Origin: Saccharothrix tamanrassetensis
GTDB lineage: Bacteria; Actinomycetota; Actinomycetes; Mycobacteriales; Pseudonocardiaceae
Assembly: GCF_014203665.1 (NCBI RefSeq)
Contig: NZ_JACHJN010000002.1
Coordinates: 682,001 to 746,000, forward strand
Length of the DNA stretch: 64,000 bases
Direction: 5' to 3'
The notes beneath the pieces were generated by a model. That model saw only the letters and a list, made by a program, of their open reading frames with translations. It was not told where the DNA came from and did not search any database. The position numbers and the translations under genes are program-made. Shown here piece by piece: positions 61,100 to 64,000 of this stretch. Numbering within the stretch: the first letter of the stretch is position 1; every line of letters begins with the position of its first letter.

Positions 61100-62263
61100 G
61101 TGGACCCGAGTTTCGGCACCTACCAGCTCGCGGAGGAGCACGAGGCACTGCGCGAGGCCGTCCGATCGCTCGCCGACAAGGAGATCGCGCCGCACGCGGC
61201 CGAGGTCGACGAGCGGGAGCGCTTCCCGGTGGAGGCGCTGAACGCGCTGGCCAAGTCCGGTTTCGCCGCGGTGCACGTGCCCGAGGCGTACGACGGGCAG
61301 GGCGCCGACTCGGTGGCCACCTGCATCGTGATCGAGGAGGTGGCGCGGGCCTGCGCGTCGTCGTCCCTGATCCCGGCGGTGAACAAGCTGGGCACCATGC
61401 CGATCCTGCTGTCCGCGTCGGAGGAGCTCAAGCGGCAGGTCCTGCCGTCCATCGCGTCGGGCGAGGCCATGGCGTCCTACGCGCTGTCCGAGCGGGAAGC
61501 GGGCTCCGACACGGCGTCCATGCGCACGCGGGCCCGTCTCGACGGCGACCACTGGGTGCTCAACGGCACCAAGACCTGGATCACCAACGCCGGCGAGTCC
61601 ACCTGGTACACCGTCATGGCGGTGACCGACCCGAACGCCCCGAAGAAGTCCCAGGGCATCTCGGCCTTCGTGGTGCACAAGGACGACCCGGGCTTCGTCG
61701 TGGGCTCGAAGGAGCGCAAGCTCGGCATCAAGGGCTCCCCGACCCGCGAGATCCACTTCGAGGACTGCACGATCCCGGCCGACCGCATCATCGGCGAACC
61801 GGGCACCGGCCTGAAGACCGCGCTCAGGACGCTGGACCACACCCGCCCGACCATCGGCGCGCAGGCGGTCGGCATCGCGCAGGGCGCCCTCGAAGCCGCC
61901 ATCGCGTACGTCAAGGACCGCAAGCAGTTCGGCAAGGCCGTCGCCGAGTTCCAGGGCGTGCAGTTCATGCTCGCGGACATGGCGATGAAGATCGAAGCGG
62001 CCCGCCACATGGTCTACGTGGCGGCGGCGAAGGCCGAGCGCGGCGAACCGAACATCGGCTTCATCACGGCGGCTGCGAAGTGCTTCGCCTCGGACGTCGC
62101 CATGGAGGTCACCACCGACGCCGTGCAGCTGTTCGGCGGCGCCGGCTACACCCGCGACTTCCCGGTCGAGCGCATGATGCGCGACGCCAAGATCACCCAG
62201 ATCTACGAGGGCACCAACCAGATCCAGCGGGTCGTCATGTCGCGCGCCCTGCTGAACGGCTAG
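61100..62263 (+). CDS. fadE25: Acyl-CoA dehydrogenase (FadE25-like)
   Basis: A 387-residue flavoenzyme that oxidises acyl-CoA to the 2,3-enoyl-CoA. Landmarks: YALSEREAGSDTASMRTRA, cited as SEREAGSD, TKTWITNAGES (FAD contact), GTGLKTALRTLDHTRPTIGAQAVGIAQGALEAA, cited as LDHTRPTIGAQAVG, MLADMAMKIEAAR and IYEGTNQIQRVVMSRALL with the catalytic Glu. It begins at GTG behind GGGAGGT. It matches the highly conserved mycobacterial FadE25 next to purE; a short- or branched-chain substrate is likely. Confidence 0.93.
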   Translation: MDPSFGTYQLAEEHEALREAVRSLADKEIAPHAAEVDERERFPVEALNALAKSGFAAVHVPEAYDGQGADSVATCIVIEEVARACASSSLIPAVNKLGTMPILLSASEELKRQVLPSIASGEAMASYALSEREAGSDTASMRTRARLDGDHWVLNGTKTWITNAGESTWYTVMAVTDPNAPKKSQGISAFVVHKDDPGFVVGSKERKLGIKGSPTREIHFEDCTIPADRIIGEPGTGLKTALRTLDHTRPTIGAQAVGIAQGALEAAIAYVKDRKQFGKAVAEFQGVQFMLADMAMKIEAARHMVYVAAAKAERGEPNIGFITAAAKCFASDVAMEVTTDAVQLFGGAGYTRDFPVERMMRDAKITQIYEGTNQIQRVVMSRALLNG

Positions 62264-62271
62264 ATCGAAGG

Positions 62272-62490
62272 TCTTCACCACGGCCTGGAGGTCCCTGATT
62301 TGCATGATCGGGCCGCCTCCAGGCCGTGAGCTTGTGAGCCGAACACCCCGTCGACCGCCGGCCGTGCGCGCTCGTGGCCGGACGGCACGAGATGCTTGTA
62401 CGTCCGGAGCGTGAAGCCGGGGTCGGAGTGTCCCGGGTACTCGGCCGGCTCCTTGATCGACACGCCTTCGGCGCCGAACTGCGGCTGCCG
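62272..62490 (-). pseudogene. Tyrosine recombinase (phage-type integrase) C-terminal fragment
   Basis: The reverse strand encodes EGVSIKEPAEYPGHSDPGFTLRTYKHLVPSGHERARPAVDGVF, cited by its blocks EYPGHSDPGFTLRTY and KHLVPSGHERAR. This is the end of an actinobacterial tyrosine integrase with the catalytic His (GHSD) and Tyr (LRTY) still readable. The upstream Arg-containing catalytic core is missing, and the sequence before about 62490 is unrelated. It is therefore a broken remnant of an integrated element. Two substitutions of normally conserved residues (Pro for Leu in EYLGH and in IKALA) show decay. Confidence 0.75.
62279..62328. terminator. Large hairpin after fadE25
   Basis: CACGGCCTGGAGG (62279-62291) pairs perfectly with CCTCCAGGCCGTG (62316-62328). 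The 24-base loop contains a second partial pairing (CCCTGAT/GATCGGG). It lies 15 bp after the fadE25 stop, so it may be its terminator; it also overlaps the end of the integrase remnant and could be part of an old attachment region. Confidence 0.6.
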
Positions 62491-62528
62491 GAGACCCGGA
62501 CCTCCGGCAGCGGCGTGGTGCTGCTCCG

Positions 62529-63014
62529 CTACGCGGCCGACGACGCCAGGTAGCCCGCCAGCCGGTCGTAGCTGGTGTCCGCGCCGTCCCTCATCCCGGT
62601 CTCCATCGCGCGGTCCCGGTCGGCCCGGGACGGGTACTTCATGGTCTGCACGACGGTGGTCCGGGACGGGCCGTCGGCGACGAACCGCGTCGTGTTGACC
62701 GTCTCCGCCCAGCCCTCGCCCCAAGCCTCCGTCTGCACGGTCCGCTCGTGCGGCGTGACCTCCAGGTAGGTGCCGGTCATGCTCATCTCGGTGCCGTCCG
62801 CACGGCGCCACACCATGTGCCACCGACCGCCGACCCGCAGGTCGACCTCGCACACGGGCATCGTCCAGCCCTCCGGCCCGAGCATCCAGTGCACGATGTG
62901 CTCCGGCTTGGTGAACGCGTCGAAGACCAGTCGCTGCGGCGCGTCGAACGTGCGCGTGACGGCGACCTCCACGTCGGACGGCGTGCTCCACGGCGAAGCG
63001 GTGTCAGTGGTCAT
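62529..63014 (-). CDS. SRPBCC/AHSA1-family protein
   Basis: A 161-residue helix-grip protein: VEVAVTRTFDAPQRLVFDAFTKPEHIVHWMLGPEGW, cited as RTFDAPQRLVFDAFTKPE and HWMLGPEGW, then VGGRWHMVWRRADGTEM, GTYLEVTPHERTV and MKYPSRADRDRAMETGMRDG, the usual AHSA1 (activator of Hsp90-like) signature. These proteins bind hydrophobic ligands, and bacterial members are often encoded with an ArsR regulator, as here (11-bp overlap). Ligand unknown. Confidence 0.9.
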   Translation of the reverse strand: MTTDTASPWSTPSDVEVAVTRTFDAPQRLVFDAFTKPEHIVHWMLGPEGWTMPVCEVDLRVGGRWHMVWRRADGTEMSMTGTYLEVTPHERTVQTEAWGEGWAETVNTTRFVADGPSRTTVVQTMKYPSRADRDRAMETGMRDGADTSYDRLAGYLASSAA

Positions 63015-63342
63015 CTTCCTGCTCCTTCATCCGTTCCAGGTAGGCGTCGAGGCGGCGGTGGCTGTCGTCCCAGAACCGGCGGTAGCCGTCGGTCCACTCG
63101 GCGACCTCCCGCAACGGGGTCGCGTCGAGCGTGCAGGGGCGCCACTGGGCGTCGCGCCCGCGCACGACCAGCCCGGCCCGTTCCAGCACCCGCAGGTGCT
63201 TGGACACGGCCGGCCCGCTCATCGCGAACGGCGCGGACAGCTCCTTGACGGTGGCCGCCCCCTCCGCCAGGCGGGCGAGGATGGCCCGTCGGGTGGGGTC
63301 GGCCAGGGCCGCGAAGGTGGTGCTCAGCGGATCGTCTGCCAT
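63004..63342 (-). CDS. ArsR-family transcriptional regulator
   Basis: A 112-residue winged-helix repressor (FAALADPTRRAILARLAEG, VKELSAPFAMSGPAVSKHLRVLERAGLV, cited as SGPAVSKHLRVLERAGLV, RGRDAQWRPCTL). It has no Cys-rich metal site, so it belongs to the non-metal ArsR group partnered with SRPBCC proteins. A C-terminal Trp-rich helix (EWTDGYRRFWDDSHRRLDAYL) is typical. It is the first gene of a two-gene operon and probably binds the twin palindromes just upstream. Confidence 0.92.
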   Translation of the reverse strand: MADDPLSTTFAALADPTRRAILARLAEGAATVKELSAPFAMSGPAVSKHLRVLERAGLVVRGRDAQWRPCTLDATPLREVAEWTDGYRRFWDDSHRRLDAYLERMKEQEDDH

Positions 63343-63350
63343 CTCTACCT

Positions 63351-63378
63351 AACCACTTGGTTATCTAACCGATTGGTT
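63351..63378. promoter_or_regulatory. Twin AACC-N4-GGTT operators
   Basis: AACCACTTGGTT (63351-63362) and AACCGATTGGTT (63367-63378) are two 12-bp palindromes, centres 16 bp apart, directly upstream of the ArsR start. They are the natural autorepression sites. Confidence 0.7.
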
Positions 63379-63486
63379 TTCTACTCGCCTGTCGAGATGC
63401 TGTCAACCGCGTCCGAACGGGCTAGTGTTGTTGAATGTTCATATAACGTCGGCCGCGCACTGACATCGGACGAAGGGAGCCCGAGC

Positions 63487-63891
63487 ATGGTTCGGGACGT
63501 GGCGGCACTCATCGGGCGCATCGGCGTCGGCGTGGTGTTCTTCGCGCACGGCTGGCAGAAGATCACCGAGTGGGGCATCGACGGCACCGCCCAGGCGTTC
63601 CAGGGCATGGGCGTGCCACTGCCCACCCTGGCGGCCTGGTACGCGACCCTGGTCGAACTCGCGGGCGGCGCACTGCTCATCGCGGGCGCGGCACTGCCGA
63701 TCGTCGGCATCCTGCTGGCACTCGACATGTTCGGCGCACTGGTCATCGTGCACCTCCCCAACGGCCTGCTCGGCCAAGGCGGCTACGAACTCGTGCTCGT
63801 CCTCGGTGTGGCCGCCCTCGCGCTCGGCTTCAACGGCGGCGCGCTCACCGTCGACCGCCTGATCCGCCGCAGGCAGCCCGCCGAGGCCTAG
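63487..63891 (+). CDS. DoxX-family membrane protein
   Basis: A 134-residue protein with four transmembrane helices: VRDVAALIGRIGVGVVFFAHGWQK, YATLVELAGGALLIAGAALPIVGILLALDMFGALVIV and YELVLVLGVAALALGFNGGALTVDRL, cited as FFAHGWQK (helix 1 with the conserved HGWQK) and LELxGGxxL-like VELAGGALLI. DoxX-like proteins take part in redox or thiol-related membrane complexes in mycobacteria (MRC); the role here is unknown. AAGGGAG precedes the ATG. Confidence 0.9.
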   Translation: MVRDVAALIGRIGVGVVFFAHGWQKITEWGIDGTAQAFQGMGVPLPTLAAWYATLVELAGGALLIAGAALPIVGILLALDMFGALVIVHLPNGLLGQGGYELVLVLGVAALALGFNGGALTVDRLIRRRQPAEA

Positions 63892-64000
63892 GAACACGAG
63901 CGCCACGAAGCCGAGGCTCCTTGTGCTTTTGAGGATCGGTTCTGTGCAGCTTGACGGCAAAGGGTGAGTCCGGGCTCGAAGCGCTCTTGGAGCACGTTGG
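63892..64000. other. Right-edge sequence with no visible gene
   Basis: The last 109 bp hold no supported gene or clear signal. A following gene may begin beyond the edge. Confidence 0.4.

Noticed and set aside
62292-62315. tRNA-derived attachment site in the fadE25 hairpin loop
   Set aside because: I could not fold a tRNA arm set or find a TTCGA-type T loop; an integrase remnant alone does not establish an att site.

Overview
The window is very GC-rich with near-universal G/C third codon positions, many GTG starts and several apparently leaderless genes. It also carries ESX/PPE/EspG, AccA3-AccD5-AccE5, LpdA and DUF3558 genes. Together these point to a mycolate-order actinobacterium, most likely a filamentous Pseudonocardiales genus (Saccharothrix, Actinosynnema or Lentzea type); the genus is inferred, not shown. 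I recognised no rRNA, tRNA, CRISPR array or intact transposon.

The backbone matches, from memory, the Mycobacterium tuberculosis Rv3274c-Rv3308 neighbourhood. Its members here are pmmB-deoD (4.7-7.1 kb), the amiB1-amiA1 amidohydrolase pair (14.6-17.1 kb), glpD (19.3-21.0 kb), lpdA and an Rv3304-like cyclotransferase (25.0-27.0 kb), accA3 (34.9-36.7 kb), maf (39.1 kb), accE5-accD5 (40.4-42.2 kb), birA and a PH-domain membrane protein (42.4-43.9 kb), a GtrA-like pair (51.7-52.8 kb), and purK-purE-fadE25 (59.3-62.3 kb).

Several cassettes are inserted into this backbone: (1) a ribbon-helix-helix/Doc-like pair and a MerR/aldo-keto reductase pair at the left edge; (2) a Ser/Thr kinase divergent from mutA-mutB-meaB; (3) a gene-free, repeat-rich kilobase at 17.1-18.15 kb; (4) a CmtR-like sensor with a CDF-type metal transporter; (5) glpF-glpK divergent from glpD; (6) a lipoprotein-type class F sortase with an Ig-like secreted protein; (7) a STAND NTPase with TPRs; (8) a WXG/PPE/EspG set with a DUF3558 lipoprotein, co-directional with the accA3 operon; (9) a CpnT-like operon (YbaB, WXG-like protein, toxin with C-terminal TNT NADase domain, immunity protein); (10) a two-component system and HisN; (11) a 754-residue ECF sigma factor fused to a zinc-finger, membrane and extracellular module; (12) a degenerate GGDEF-like protein; (13) a GntR-ABC operon; (14) an integrase remnant, an ArsR/SRPBCC pair and DoxX.

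Metabolically, biotin-dependent acyl-CoA carboxylase subunits (AccA3, AccD5, AccE5), their biotin ligase BirA, methylmalonyl-CoA mutase with its chaperone, HMG-CoA lyase and an acyl-CoA dehydrogenase form a propionate/branched-chain acyl-CoA theme. The glycerol genes (glpD, glpF, glpK) and de novo purine genes (purK, purE) are housekeeping. The accessory interest lies in the TNT toxin module, the fused sigma factor, the sortase pair, the STAND protein, in-frame 15-bp repeat expansions in mutB and birA, and the repeat island at 17.1-18.15 kb.
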